Positions 50,272-59,209 of a stretch of DNA of 64,000 bases are shown piece after piece (within the stretch, counting starts at the first letter, position 1; every line of letters starts with the position of its first letter). A model generated the notes under the pieces. The model made no database searches, had not been told where the DNA came from, and worked only from the letters and a program-made list of their open reading frames with translations. Made by a program: the position numbers and the translations under genes. Origin of the DNA: Planifilum sp021793745 (GTDB lineage Bacteria; Bacillota; Bacilli; Thermoactinomycetales; DSM-44946); contig CALKAM010000089.1 in the NCBI GenBank assembly GCA_937983105.1, positions 1-64,000 on the forward strand, written 5' to 3'.

Positions 50272-51717
50272 ATGGTTGACCAAAAAAGCGCGTACCGGAT
50301 TGAAAGGGATTTTTTAGGTGAAAAGCGGATTCCGACCGACGCTTACTACGGCGTGCAGACCGTGCGCGCGGTGGAAAACTTCCCGATCACGGGGCTCCGG
50401 ATTGACCAAACGCTGATCCGCGCCATGGCGATCGTCAAGAAGGCGGCGGCGTTGGCCAATGCCGATGTCGGCCAGTTGGACAGGAGGATCGCCGAAGCGA
50501 TTGTGGCTGCGGCGGATGAAATCATCGCCGGCAGGCTTCATGATCAATTTATCGTCGACCCCATCCAGGGGGGAGCCGGCACTTCCATCAACATGAACGC
50601 CAATGAAGTGATCGCCAACCGCGCCCTGGAAATCCTGGGGGAGGAGAAGGGAAACTACAGGGTCATCAGCCCGAACACCCATGTCAATATGGCCCAGTCC
50701 ACCAATGACGCTTTTCCGACGGCGGTGCACATTTCGCTGCTCCTGTCGCTGGATCGGCTGCTCCAGGAGATGGAGGAGCTTCACAAGGAATTTTTGAGGA
50801 AAGCCGAGGAATTTGATCCCCTGATCAAGATGGGCCGCACCCATTTGCAGGATGCGGTTCCGATCCGATTGGGTCAGGAATTTGCAGCGTACGCCTGTGT
50901 CCTGGCCCGGGACAGGGAGCGGATCGACCGGACCCGGGAGGGCCTGTATGCGGTCAACATGGGGGCGACCGCCGTCGGGACGGGACTGAACGCCGATCCG
51001 GAATATATCGAGAAGGTGGTCGGATATTTGGCCCGGTTGACGGGGCTTCCCATAAGGCGGGCGGACAACCTTGTCGACGGAACCCAAAATACCGACTGCT
51101 ATATGGAGGTATCCTCCGCCCTGAAAACCTGTATGATCAACATGTCCAAGGTGGCCAACGATCTGAGATTGATGACTTCCGGCCCGAGATGCGGCTTTGG
51201 CGAAATCAACCTGCCTCCCCGGCAGCCGGGGTCTTCGATCATGCCGGGGAAAGTGAACCCGGTCATGGCGGAGGTCTTGAATCAGACCGCCTTCCAGGTT
51301 GCCGGCAACGACCTGACCATCAGCATGGCCTGCGAGGCGGGGCAGTTTGAACTGAACGTGATGGAGCCGGTCATCGTCTTTAATCTGATGCAATCGATCC
51401 GCATCATGACCCGGGTGTTTGCCGTCTTCCGCAGCTATTGCCTGAGCGGGATTACGGCCAACAAAGAGCGGATGGAAAGCTATGTAAACGAGAGCATGGG
51501 TGTCATCACCGCGATCAACCCGCATGTCGGGTATGAAACGGCGGCCTCGATCGCCCGGGAGGCGATTGAAACGGGACGACCGGTCCGTGAGATTGTGCTG
51601 GAACGGGGGGTTTTAACCGCTGAGGAGTTGGATCGGATCCTCGATCCCTATGAAATGACCCATCCGGGGATCGCAGGGAAGGAGTTGATTGAAAAGCGGA
51701 CATTGACGAAGATTTGA
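50272..51717 (+). CDS. aspA: Aspartate ammonia-lyase
   Basis: A 481-residue enzyme of the fumarase/aspartase superfamily: L-aspartate to fumarate and ammonia. The signature GSSIMPGKVNP is at residues 320-330, with the catalytic serine of the SS loop there; GGAGTSINMNANEVIANRA and SPNTHVNMAQSTNDAFPTA are as in AspA. ATG 50272 follows AAGGAG; TTG 50263 in the same frame is less likely. It follows the Dcu carrier and ends at a strong terminator. Confidence 0.95.
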   Translation: MVDQKSAYRIERDFLGEKRIPTDAYYGVQTVRAVENFPITGLRIDQTLIRAMAIVKKAAALANADVGQLDRRIAEAIVAAADEIIAGRLHDQFIVDPIQGGAGTSINMNANEVIANRALEILGEEKGNYRVISPNTHVNMAQSTNDAFPTAVHISLLLSLDRLLQEMEELHKEFLRKAEEFDPLIKMGRTHLQDAVPIRLGQEFAAYACVLARDRERIDRTREGLYAVNMGATAVGTGLNADPEYIEKVVGYLARLTGLPIRRADNLVDGTQNTDCYMEVSSALKTCMINMSKVANDLRLMTSGPRCGFGEINLPPRQPGSSIMPGKVNPVMAEVLNQTAFQVAGNDLTISMACEAGQFELNVMEPVIVFNLMQSIRIMTRVFAVFRSYCLSGITANKERMESYVNESMGVITAINPHVGYETAASIAREAIETGRPVREIVLERGVLTAEELDRILDPYEMTHPGIAGKELIEKRTLTKI

Positions 51718-51766
51718 TTGACGCCCCGTGACGGGAGATTTCATGGGGGATTTCGAAGTAAAAGAC

Positions 51767-51803
51767 GGAAAGCCCCGGCGCCAACGCGGTGCCGGGGCTT
51801 TCC
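51767..51803. terminator. Terminator between aspA and the cfr-like gene
   Basis: GGAAAGCCCCGGCGCC-AACGC-GGTGCCGGGGCTTTCC, long GC stem with T and A ends usable in both directions. Confidence 0.8.
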
Positions 51804-51894
51804 GATGCGCCGAGGTGTTGGCCGGGCACATCCAAAGGGTGTTTTCTGCTGCCGGTCGGTGTTTCGCCGGAGACCCGGCGCGCCGTTTTCCGCT

Positions 51895-52971
51895 TCACCG
51901 CCCTTGCGGCGCCGGGGGCTTGCGCTCCGCCGGCTCTCCGCGAATATAATACCGTCCGTACAACTGACCGCAGGCCGCTTCGATGTCCACGCCGAAGGAT
52001 GGTCTTACGGTCACCTTCACGCCGGCTCTCCGCAGACGCTTGCAAAAGTCGGCCATTTCTCCTTCGCGTGGCCGCTGGTACGCCTTCGGAGCCCCGGAGG
52101 CGGGATTGTAACGGATCAGGTTGACGTGATACAGGTAGTCCCAGGGCCCGCGCCCCCGCAGCAGGGAAATCAGCTTCCCGGCGTGATCGGGTGTGTCGTT
52201 CACACCGGGCAGCACGATGTAGGCGATGTACACCTTGCGCCGATGTTTACGAATGTGCGCATCCAATACTTCCAGCACCTCGTTCAACGGATACTGCCGG
52301 TTGATCGGCATCAGGGCGCTCCGCTGCTCGTCAAAGGGGGAATGGAGCGAAAAGGTGAGATTCACCTGCGGAAACTCTCGGGACAATCGCTCAATTTGGG
52401 GGATGAGCCCGATGGTGGAGACCGTGATCCTCCGGGGACTCAAGTTGAACAACCGGGGATCGGTCAGGACTTTCAGGGCGCTGAACGTTTGCGGGTTGGC
52501 CAGCGCCTCCCCCATTCCCATCAGGGAAATGCTGTCGATGGGGTGGTGCTGCAGATGAAAATAAAGGATCTGATCGGTGATTTCATCCGCGCTCAAATGG
52601 CGCTTGAAACCGATCTTGCCCGTGGCGCAGAAGCTGCAGCCGAAGCCGCATCCGCACTGGGAGGAGATGCAATAGGACTGCCAGCCCGCGCGATAGATCA
52701 GCCGGACCGTTTCGATCTTGTTTGAATCGGGCAGTTCAAACAGCACTTTGTCCGCTTGACCGGACTGTTTCCGGAACGCGGGTGTCAGGTGCAAAATGCT
52801 TTTCCCGAACCGTTCCCGCAATTGATGGCGAAGGGGGAGCGGCAGGGTCGTCATCCGCTCGAATTCGCCGATCCTCTCCTTGAAAATGGCGTGCAGGATC
52901 TGGTTGAAGCGGTACCTGGGCCATCCCTTCCCGGCGACAAACGTTTTCAGCCGGTCGTATTTGGTTTCCAT
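51895..52971 (-). CDS. cfr: Cfr-family 23S rRNA (adenine2503-C8) methyltransferase
   Basis: A 358-residue radical SAM methyltransferase. The cluster motif CGFGCSFC gives Cys108, Cys112 and Cys115; the mechanistic cysteine near the end is Cys334 in EAACGQLYG. Segments WQSYCISSQCGC, LSADEITDQILYFHL, SLMGMGEALANP, VNLTFSLHSPF and YIVLPGVND follow staphylococcal Cfr (from memory) far better than RlmN. Cfr methylates C8 of A2503 and protects against phenicols, lincosamides, oxazolidinones, pleuromutilins and streptogramin A (known for the family). ATG 52971 follows GAGGAGGGAACG. The leader holds two tandem terminators and a 27-codon ORF, which suggests induction by antibiotics. Confidence 0.87.
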   Translation of the reverse strand: METKYDRLKTFVAGKGWPRYRFNQILHAIFKERIGEFERMTTLPLPLRHQLRERFGKSILHLTPAFRKQSGQADKVLFELPDSNKIETVRLIYRAGWQSYCISSQCGCGFGCSFCATGKIGFKRHLSADEITDQILYFHLQHHPIDSISLMGMGEALANPQTFSALKVLTDPRLFNLSPRRITVSTIGLIPQIERLSREFPQVNLTFSLHSPFDEQRSALMPINRQYPLNEVLEVLDAHIRKHRRKVYIAYIVLPGVNDTPDHAGKLISLLRGRGPWDYLYHVNLIRYNPASGAPKAYQRPREGEMADFCKRLRRAGVKVTVRPSFGVDIEAACGQLYGRYYIRGEPAERKPPAPQGR

Positions 52972-53045
52972 ATCGTTCCCTCCTCGAGAGGCACCAAAGG
53001 CACGGCGGACCCGGCGCCCCTCGGGAAGGGAAAAGGTTTCCAACG

Positions 53046-53070
53046 AAAAAGGCGCCGGGTAACCGGCGCC
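53046..53070 (-). terminator. Leader terminator T2 of the cfr-like gene
   Basis: On the minus strand GGCGCCGG-TTAC-CCGGCGCC followed by TTTTT; 75 bases before the cfr start codon. Confidence 0.8.
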
Positions 53071-53104
53071 AAAGAGACGCTGAACCGAACAGCGCTGTTC
53101 CATG

Positions 53105-53131
53105 AAAAAAGGCGCCGGACATACCGGTGCC
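53105..53131 (-). terminator. Leader terminator T1 of the cfr-like gene
   Basis: On the minus strand GGCACCGG-TATGT-CCGGCGCC followed by TTTTTT. T1 and T2 are close copies of each other and stand in tandem between leader ORF and cfr. Confidence 0.8.
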
Positions 53132-53158
53132 TTTGCTGCCTGTGCTGGTTGATGGATT

Positions 53159-53242
53159 TTACTCGTATAAAGACAAGCAGGTGGTGAAGAGCGCCGGTAT
53201 GTTTTCGCTATGCCATTGATGCTGAGCGAAAACATGGAACAT
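53159..53242 (-). CDS. Possible 27-residue leader peptide of the cfr-like gene
   Basis: ATG 53242 to TAA 53159, product starting MFHVFAQHQWHSENIPALFT. It starts about 30 bases after the expected transcription start and ends 28 bases before terminator T1. A GAGGGGG ribosome site lies 11 bases upstream, a little far. An ATG-started frame continuing into cfr (from 53235) also exists but crosses both terminators and has no family match. Confidence 0.5.
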   Translation of the reverse strand: MFHVFAQHQWHSENIPALFTTCLSLYE

Positions 53243-53277
53243 GCTCTTCACAACCCCCTCGCTTTATACTGATTGTT

Positions 53278-53306
53278 ATTATACGCCAATTTCGGGTGAA
53301 AGGCAA
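53278..53306 (-). promoter_or_regulatory. Sigma-A promoter of the cfr leader
   Basis: -35 TTGCCT (53301-53306), 17-bp spacer, -10 TATAAT (53278-53283), reading leftwards. Confidence 0.75.
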
Positions 53307-53345
53307 TTCTCTCCAAGAAGTGGGTACCCGGCAGCGGGAATGCCC

Positions 53346-54479
53346 TCATCCCTGCCGCGACTTCCATTCGATGTAACGGGTGACCAGCCGGATGGCCACC
53401 TCGATCGCCTCTTCCTTCGGCTCGATCCGGGGATGGTGGAGCCCGTAGGGGGTGTCCACCCCCAGCCAGAACATGAATCCGGGGATCTCCCGCAGGAAGT
53501 AGCCGAAATCTTCGCCGGTCATCTGCTCCCGGCATTCGACCAGCCGAACCTCGGTGGTGCGGGTCCAGTCCATGAATTCCCGGGTCAGGGCCACGTCGTT
53601 GTACACCTGACAGTAGCCCGCTCCCCAGTCGATGGCCGTCTGACAATCGAAGGCCTCGCCGATTCCCCGCACCATCGCCCCGATCCGTTCCTTGACCTTC
53701 CGCATCGTTTCCGGGGAGAGGGTGCGGATCGTCCCTTCCAGCCGGGCCTTGCCGGCGATGACGTTCTGCCGGGTGCCGGCCTGCAGCTTTCCGATGGTCA
53801 GGATGGCCGACTCCTGCGGATCCACGTTGCGGGAGACGATGCTCTGCAGTTGGATGGCCAGTTGGGAGGCGGCGATCACCATGTCGTTCGCCAAGTGGGG
53901 CATGGCCGCGTGCCCGCCCCGCCCGACCAGGTCGATGTACAGCTCGGAGGTGTTGGCGAACAGAATCCCCGGTTTGACGGCGATGGTTCCCACGGGATAT
54001 TCCGGCGCGATGTGGAGGGCCAGCATCAGGTCCGGTCTCCGGGTGTTGAAGATATCGCTCTCCAGGAGGGGCTTGGCTCCGCCGGGCCCTTCCTCCGCCG
54101 GCTGGAAGACGAAGAGAAGGTCGTCGTCGATGGGATGGTGGACGAAATGGGTGAGGACCCCCAGGGCGATGGCCATGTGGAAATCGTGTCCGCAGGCGTG
54201 CATCCAGCCCGGATGGGTGGAGCGAAAGGGGAGGGTGGTCTCCTCTTCCACCGGCAGTCCGTCCATGTCCGCCCGGTACCCGATGCGTCGGGAGGGATTG
54301 TTTCCCGGGATATGGACGAGGATCCCCGTTTTCCAGGTTTGGATCTCCATCCGTTCGCCGGGCAGCGTGGCCAGGTAATCCAGGATCCTCCGCTGGGTTT
54401 TCACCTCGGCAAATCCCGGTTCGGGGATTTGATGCAATTGGCGCCGCAGAGCCACAAAGGGATTGAGCGTCGTGGTCAT
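53346..54479 (-). CDS. dapL: N-acetyldiaminopimelate deacetylase (M20 family)
   Basis: A 377-residue M20-type metallo-amidohydrolase. Metal-site motifs are HACGHDFHMA near residue 100, FQPAEEGPGGAKP near 133 with the catalytic Glu pair, and LHIAPEYP; the last His ligand lies in YGLHHPR. It removes the acetyl group from N-acetyl-LL-diaminopimelate in lysine and peptidoglycan precursor synthesis. ATG 54479 is nine bases after AAGGAAAGG. Third gene of dapH, aminotransferase, dapL. The call rests partly on this context, since M20 family members with other substrates look alike. Confidence 0.88.
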   Translation of the reverse strand: MTTTLNPFVALRRQLHQIPEPGFAEVKTQRRILDYLATLPGERMEIQTWKTGILVHIPGNNPSRRIGYRADMDGLPVEEETTLPFRSTHPGWMHACGHDFHMAIALGVLTHFVHHPIDDDLLFVFQPAEEGPGGAKPLLESDIFNTRRPDLMLALHIAPEYPVGTIAVKPGILFANTSELYIDLVGRGGHAAMPHLANDMVIAASQLAIQLQSIVSRNVDPQESAILTIGKLQAGTRQNVIAGKARLEGTIRTLSPETMRKVKERIGAMVRGIGEAFDCQTAIDWGAGYCQVYNDVALTREFMDWTRTTEVRLVECREQMTGEDFGYFLREIPGFMFWLGVDTPYGLHHPRIEPKEEAIEVAIRLVTRYIEWKSRQG

Positions 54480-54652
54480 GGCCGGCATCCTTTCCTTCAG
54501 CTGATTGGATCTCCCCACGGCAGGCGCCGAAGCGTCTGTTTGGACAGCGGCGGGTTTTAGGGGTCGGTCAGCCTCCCTGATCCGATCCCACGTCTCAGCG
54601 CCGCCGTGGAAGGGAAGCGCCTCCGGCTGCGCAGTCGGACGGCCGGAGGGAA

Positions 54653-55858
54653 TTATCCGGAAAAACGGGCGGTGATATACCCGTCAAGGGTGTCGGCGAA
54701 GCGATCGATCTCTTCCCGGGTCAGCGTCAGAGGAGGAAGGAGGCGGATCACTGTTTGGGCGGTCACGTTGACCAGGATCCCTTCCTCCAGCAGTTCAAGC
54801 ATCAGCCGGCGGATCTCCTCCGGAGAGCGCCCCGTGTGAATGCCGATCATCATTCCCTTTCCCCGGATGTCGCGGATCACATTCGGATGCTTCTGCCGGA
54901 GCGCCCGCAGGCGCTGCCAGAGATATTCCGCCGCCTGCCGCCCCTTTTCCAGCCCGCCCTCTTCCAGCAGCACGTCGAGGACCGCGTTCCCCAGGGCGGC
55001 GCCGAGGGGGGAGGGGGCGAAGGTGGTGCCGTGGTCGCCGGGACGAAACAGATGGGCGAGCCGCTGGCCGGCGATGATCCCTCCCAGGGGGAGTCCGCCG
55101 CCGACCCCCTTGGCAAAGAGGAGCAGGTCGGGTTGCAGGCCGGTCTGCTGATAGGCGAACAGGGTGCCGGTCCGGCCCATTCCCGTCTGAATTTCATCGA
55201 TGCAGCACAGGAGGTGATGCGTTTTGCAAAGCTTTCCGATCGTTTTCAGATACGCCTCGCTGAGGGGAAGCACGCCGCCCGCCCCGAGAATCGGCTCCAC
55301 CAGGATGGCGGCGGGTTGATGCGTCTCACACGCCCGGATCAACTCTTCCGTATTGTTGGGTTCCACCTCATGGACGGGAAAGTCGGGCTGGGGATAATCC
55401 TGATAGACCGCGGGCTGGCGCGTCAGGCGCAGGGCACCCAGGGTTCGTCCGTGGAAGCTGTTTTTCAGGACGACGATGCCCTCTTTCCCCGTCCCCTCGG
55501 CCCGGGTCCATTTGTGGATCAGCTTGACGGCCGCCTCCGTCGCCTCCGCTCCGGAGTTGGCGAAATACACTTTGCCGGGGAAGCTGTTTTCCACCAGACG
55601 CCGGGCGAGGCGGATAGCCGGCGGGTTGAGGAAGAGATTAGAAATGTGCAAAAACCTTTTCCCCTGCTCCTCCAGGGCGCTCAGGATGGCCGGGTGGGAG
55701 TGTCCCAGGATGTTGACGGCCAAACCGGTGAACAGGTCCAGGTATCGCTTCCCGTCGGTATCGATCAGATAATTGCCTTCCCCGCGCTCGATGGCGATGG
55801 GCAGCCTGTTGACGGTGGGCAGGATGTATTGTTGGTCCAACCTTTGCCATTCGTTCAT
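54653..55858 (-). CDS. Class III aminotransferase, likely N-acetyl-LL-diaminopimelate aminotransferase
   Basis: A 401-residue PLP enzyme of the acetylornithine aminotransferase group: FANSGAEATEAAVKL near residue 95, NSFHGRTLGAL, the Asp in CIDEIQTGMGRTG, and the PLP lysine in LLLFAKGVGGGLPLGG near residue 242. On family grounds alone acetylornithine or ornithine could be substrates; its place between dapH and dapL indicates the missing transamination step of the acetyl-DAP branch. The ribosome site is a poor GGGGGAA. Confidence 0.83.
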   Translation of the reverse strand: MNEWQRLDQQYILPTVNRLPIAIERGEGNYLIDTDGKRYLDLFTGLAVNILGHSHPAILSALEEQGKRFLHISNLFLNPPAIRLARRLVENSFPGKVYFANSGAEATEAAVKLIHKWTRAEGTGKEGIVVLKNSFHGRTLGALRLTRQPAVYQDYPQPDFPVHEVEPNNTEELIRACETHQPAAILVEPILGAGGVLPLSEAYLKTIGKLCKTHHLLCCIDEIQTGMGRTGTLFAYQQTGLQPDLLLFAKGVGGGLPLGGIIAGQRLAHLFRPGDHGTTFAPSPLGAALGNAVLDVLLEEGGLEKGRQAAEYLWQRLRALRQKHPNVIRDIRGKGMMIGIHTGRSPEEIRRLMLELLEEGILVNVTAQTVIRLLPPLTLTREEIDRFADTLDGYITARFSG

Positions 55859-56061
55859 CGCGGTTCCCCCGATCGCGGTTTCGATAAATTCGAGTCGCCG
55901 ATGACAAAAGTGGGCCTTCGCGGGCCCCGGGAGACTTCGGATCGCGTCGAAGCAGGGAGTCGGAGGGGAAACTGCGCCGGCCCCCCTCGTCGTCGGCGGC
56001 TTTCGGGCCCCGTCCGGATTCGGGCCCTTGCGGCCCGGTGCGGATATCCGGTGACGGGGAA

Positions 56062-56772
56062 TCAAAGCTGGCGCAGTTCCTGCTTGATCTCCGTCTTCGA
56101 GCGGGTTTTCTCGTCGATCTTTTTGATGACCCGCGCCGGGACTCCGGCGACCACGGTGTTCTCCGGCACATCGTCGGTGACGATGGCTCCCGCCGCCACC
56201 ACGGACCCTTTGCCGACCCGGACGCCTTCCAGGATGACGGCGTTGGCCCCGATCACCACATCGTCTTCGATGATCACCGGTTGGGCCGACGGCGGTTCGA
56301 TCACCCCGGAAATGACGGCACCGGCACCGATGTGGCAGTTTTTGCCGATGGTGCCCCGTCCGCCGATGACGGCATTCATGTCCACCATCGTCCCTTCGCC
56401 GATGACGGCACCGATGTTGATCACCGCGCCCATCATGATCACCGCGTTTTTCCCGATCTCCACCTGCTCACGGATGATCGCGCCGGGTTCAATCCGCGCC
56501 GGGATATTTTTCAGATCGAGAAGGGGGATGGCCGAGTTGTTCCGGTCGTTTTCCACCACCATTTCCTCGATGCGGTCCTTGTGGAAATCGAGGACGGGCT
56601 TCAGCTTTTTCCAGTCGCCAAAGACGACGCCGGTGCGGTCCGAGAGGAAGGTTTTCACTTCCGGGCCGAAGTCGATTCCCTCCAGATCGCCCTTGATATA
56701 AACCTTGACCGGCGTTTTTTTCTCGCTGTTCTGGATGTAAGAGATAATTTCGTTGGCATCCATCATCTTCAT
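56062..56772 (-). CDS. dapH: 2,3,4,5-tetrahydropyridine-2,6-dicarboxylate N-acetyltransferase
   Basis: A 236-residue left-handed beta-helix (hexapeptide repeat) acetyltransferase, full family length. Residues 90-210 carry the repeats (IGKNAVIMMGAVINIGAVIGEGTM, IGGRGTIGKNCHIGAGAVI) and the extended loop EPPSAQPVIIEDDVVIGANAVI typical of DapH. First step of the acetylated branch of lysine synthesis. ATG 56772 is eight bases after AAAGGCGG. First gene of its operon, behind a consensus promoter. Confidence 0.95.
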   Translation of the reverse strand: MKMMDANEIISYIQNSEKKTPVKVYIKGDLEGIDFGPEVKTFLSDRTGVVFGDWKKLKPVLDFHKDRIEEMVVENDRNNSAIPLLDLKNIPARIEPGAIIREQVEIGKNAVIMMGAVINIGAVIGEGTMVDMNAVIGGRGTIGKNCHIGAGAVISGVIEPPSAQPVIIEDDVVIGANAVILEGVRVGKGSVVAAGAIVTDDVPENTVVAGVPARVIKKIDEKTRSKTEIKQELRQL

Positions 56773-56839
56773 CACGAATACCGCCTTTCCGAGTGGTTTC
56801 AAGCAAAGGGATTGCCGGGTTCCGATGTCTACAATGTGA

Positions 56840-56867
56840 AGTATACCATAGACGGAAAGGGGGACAA
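56840..56867 (-). promoter_or_regulatory. Sigma-A promoter of the dapH operon
   Basis: -35 TTGTCC (56862-56867), 16-bp spacer, -10 TATACT (56840-56845), reading leftwards. Confidence 0.65.
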
Positions 56868-56940
56868 ATCGGTGACGGGGCCTGCGGTCCGTCCACTCCT
56901 CGCGTTACAATAGGGGGAGAGTGAAAGGCGGGTGGCATCG

Positions 56941-57627
56941 ATGAAATTGGTCTTGGTGGTCGAAGATGAGGTTCCCATTTCCCGGGTTTTGACCGCTTAT
57001 CTCCGCCAGGCCGGCTTTCGGGTGGAGACCGCCTGTGACGGAGAGAAGGCGCTGGACCGGTTTGAAGCGCTTCAGCCGGACCTCGTGCTGCTGGACGTGA
57101 TGCTTCCGGAGAAGGACGGATGGGATGTGTTGAAGGAAATCCGGCGCCGAAGCTCCTGTCCCGTCATCCTGCTGACGGCCCTGGGCGAGATGCACCAGCG
57201 GGTGTCGGGGCTGAATGGCGGAGCCGACGATTACATTACCAAGCCCTTCGCCCCGGAGGAGGTCGTCGCCCGGGTGCGCGCGGTGCTGCGCCGCCCCCGG
57301 CCGATGGTGCAGGAAGGGGAAAGCGTGCAGTTCGGCAGCCTGAGGATCGATCTGGATGGCCATCGCGTCTATGTCCGGGGCGAACCGGTCACGTTGACAC
57401 CCCGGGACTTTTCCCTGCTCTCCTTTTTCGCCCGCCATCCCAACCGGACGTTTTCCCGGGATCAACTGCTGGACCGGGTGTGGGGATGGGATTACGAGGG
57501 GAGCGACCGGGCGGTGGACCTGGCGGTCAAGCGCCTGAGAAAAGCGCTGAAGGATTGGCCGAAGGCCGAGGGGGAAATTATCACATTGCGCGGAGTGGGG
57601 TATCAATTCCGTGTCTACGAAAACTGA
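56941..57627 (+). CDS. OmpR/PhoB-type response regulator
   Basis: A 228-residue two-component regulator. Receiver: acidic pair in VVEDE, phospho-acceptor Asp52 in LLDVMLP, conserved Thr in LLTALG and Lys in ITKPFAP. Winged-helix output from about residue 130: LTPRDFSLLSFFARHPNRTFSRDQLLDRVWGWDYEGSDRAVD. ATG 56941 (nine bases after AAAGGCGG) is preferred to GTG 56932. It overlaps the sensor kinase gene by 17 bases. Input signal unknown. Confidence 0.94.
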   Translation: MKLVLVVEDEVPISRVLTAYLRQAGFRVETACDGEKALDRFEALQPDLVLLDVMLPEKDGWDVLKEIRRRSSCPVILLTALGEMHQRVSGLNGGADDYITKPFAPEEVVARVRAVLRRPRPMVQEGESVQFGSLRIDLDGHRVYVRGEPVTLTPRDFSLLSFFARHPNRTFSRDQLLDRVWGWDYEGSDRAVDLAVKRLRKALKDWPKAEGEIITLRGVGYQFRVYEN

Positions 57628-59092
57628 ACCGAAGCGGGTTCCGCTGCTGAAGTACTGGACCATTCGCTATCTGCTGGTGTTGCTCTCCAGTTTGATCATT
57701 GTGGCTTCCCTGGCCGTTTATTGGACCCAGGAACGGGAGAAGAAATACAACCTGCAACTGAATCGGCTCTTCGCCCAGGAGATGGCCGAACGGATCGGCA
57801 GCGAAGGGGAGCTGGTGATCAGCTCGGCGATGTGGAACCGGTTGTTGTCCCGCGGCCGCAGCTACTTTGCCGGGGACGAACAGGCGCAGAAGCCCCTCCC
57901 CCTGATCCTGATCGTCGACCGGGAGGGGAAAGTGATTTTCCAAAACCGGACTATCCCGGATGAACGGCTTCTGCGCTACTTGATGGAAAAGGGTTCCGCC
58001 GCCGAAGAGGTCATGGATACGCTGGATGCCGGAGAGCGGGCGTGGTATATCGTCGCCGAGCCGATTTGGCGGGGTGATTGGCTGATCGGTTCGGTGTTCG
58101 TCATCAGCGAGAAAAGCGTCCGGTTTTCCATGCCCCTTCGCCAGGTTTTCCCCTGGGTGATCGTCATCCTTTGTCTGGGCCTTTCGGGATGGATGGTTCT
58201 CTACTGGCTGTCGCGGAAACTGACGGATCCCATTCGCCGGGTCGCGGCGGCGGCGTCCCAGCTGAGGCAGGGACAATACCAGGTGGAGCTGCCCCGGGAT
58301 TTGCGGGAACAGGAGCTGTATGAATTGACCCATTCCTTCTCGGAAATGGCTTCCCGGTTGAAGCGGCTGGAGGAGCTGCGCACGGAGCTGTTGGCCGGGG
58401 TCACCCACGAACTGAAGACCCCGATCACCTCCATCGGAGGTTTGCTGCGGGCGATCCGGGACCGGGTCGTGACGGGCGAGGAGGCGGAGGAGTTCCTGGA
58501 GATCTCCCTGGGGGAAACCCAACGGTTACAAAAGATGGTGGAGGATCTGCTGGAGTTTAACGCCTACGCGACGGGGGCCGTTTCGATCCGAGCGGAGGTC
58601 CTTTCCCTGGACGGACTGGTCCGGGAGATGGCGGACCGGTGGAAGGTGATGAACCCCCATCCTGCGATACGCCTTCAGACAACGTTGCCCGAGGAGATGA
58701 TGCGGGTCCGGGGGGATGCCCACCGGATTCAGCAGATTTTGTTCAATCTGCTGGAGAACAGCCAGTCGGTCCTCAAGGATCAAGGGTCGATCCACATCCG
58801 GGTCTACCCTTGGGATGCGGAGAGGGCGGCCGTGGATGTCACCGACGACGGACCGGGAATTCCGCCCGAGGAACAGGCGCTGGTCTTCGAGCGCTTTTAC
58901 CGGGGGAAGAAGAAGCAGGAGAAAACCCGGGGGATGGGGTTGGGTTTGCCCATCAGCCGGTTGCTGGCCCGGGCCCAGAAGGGGGATCTGTTTCTGAAGG
59001 AAAGCGTGCCGGGGCGCACCACCTTCACCCTGTTGCTGCCCCGTGCCCGGGGACATGCCCGGGGCGAGAACGCATCTGGGGGTAGCGCGTGA
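57611..59092 (+). CDS. Sensor histidine kinase (membrane, HAMP-containing)
   Basis: A 493-residue membrane kinase. Spans at about 17-38 and 178-200 enclose a 140-residue extracellular sensor domain; a HAMP domain follows (SRKLTDPIRRVAAAASQLRQGQY). Phospho-acceptor His266 lies in GVTHELKTPITS, and the ATPase has NLLENS (N box), DDGPGIP (G1) and GMGLGLPI (G2). The GTG start is within the end of the regulator gene. The pair has no clear target genes nearby. Confidence 0.93.
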   Translation: MSTKTEPKRVPLLKYWTIRYLLVLLSSLIIVASLAVYWTQEREKKYNLQLNRLFAQEMAERIGSEGELVISSAMWNRLLSRGRSYFAGDEQAQKPLPLILIVDREGKVIFQNRTIPDERLLRYLMEKGSAAEEVMDTLDAGERAWYIVAEPIWRGDWLIGSVFVISEKSVRFSMPLRQVFPWVIVILCLGLSGWMVLYWLSRKLTDPIRRVAAAASQLRQGQYQVELPRDLREQELYELTHSFSEMASRLKRLEELRTELLAGVTHELKTPITSIGGLLRAIRDRVVTGEEAEEFLEISLGETQRLQKMVEDLLEFNAYATGAVSIRAEVLSLDGLVREMADRWKVMNPHPAIRLQTTLPEEMMRVRGDAHRIQQILFNLLENSQSVLKDQGSIHIRVYPWDAERAAVDVTDDGPGIPPEEQALVFERFYRGKKKQEKTRGMGLGLPISRLLARAQKGDLFLKESVPGRTTFTLLLPRARGHARGENASGGSA

Positions 59093-59209
59093 CCGGTGCG
59101 GAAGGCGGAAACGGCTTTCCGCCGAAGGGAAGGTGGGTCGCCTCGTTTTCTCCTTTCACCAATCGGTTCGACGGTTCCGCGCCGCTTGCGGCAGCCGGAC
59201 TCCAATTCG

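Noticed and set aside
54755..56701. A 648-codon open frame opposite the aminotransferase and dapH genes
   Set aside because: Shadow frame across two genes with intact active-site motifs on the other strand.
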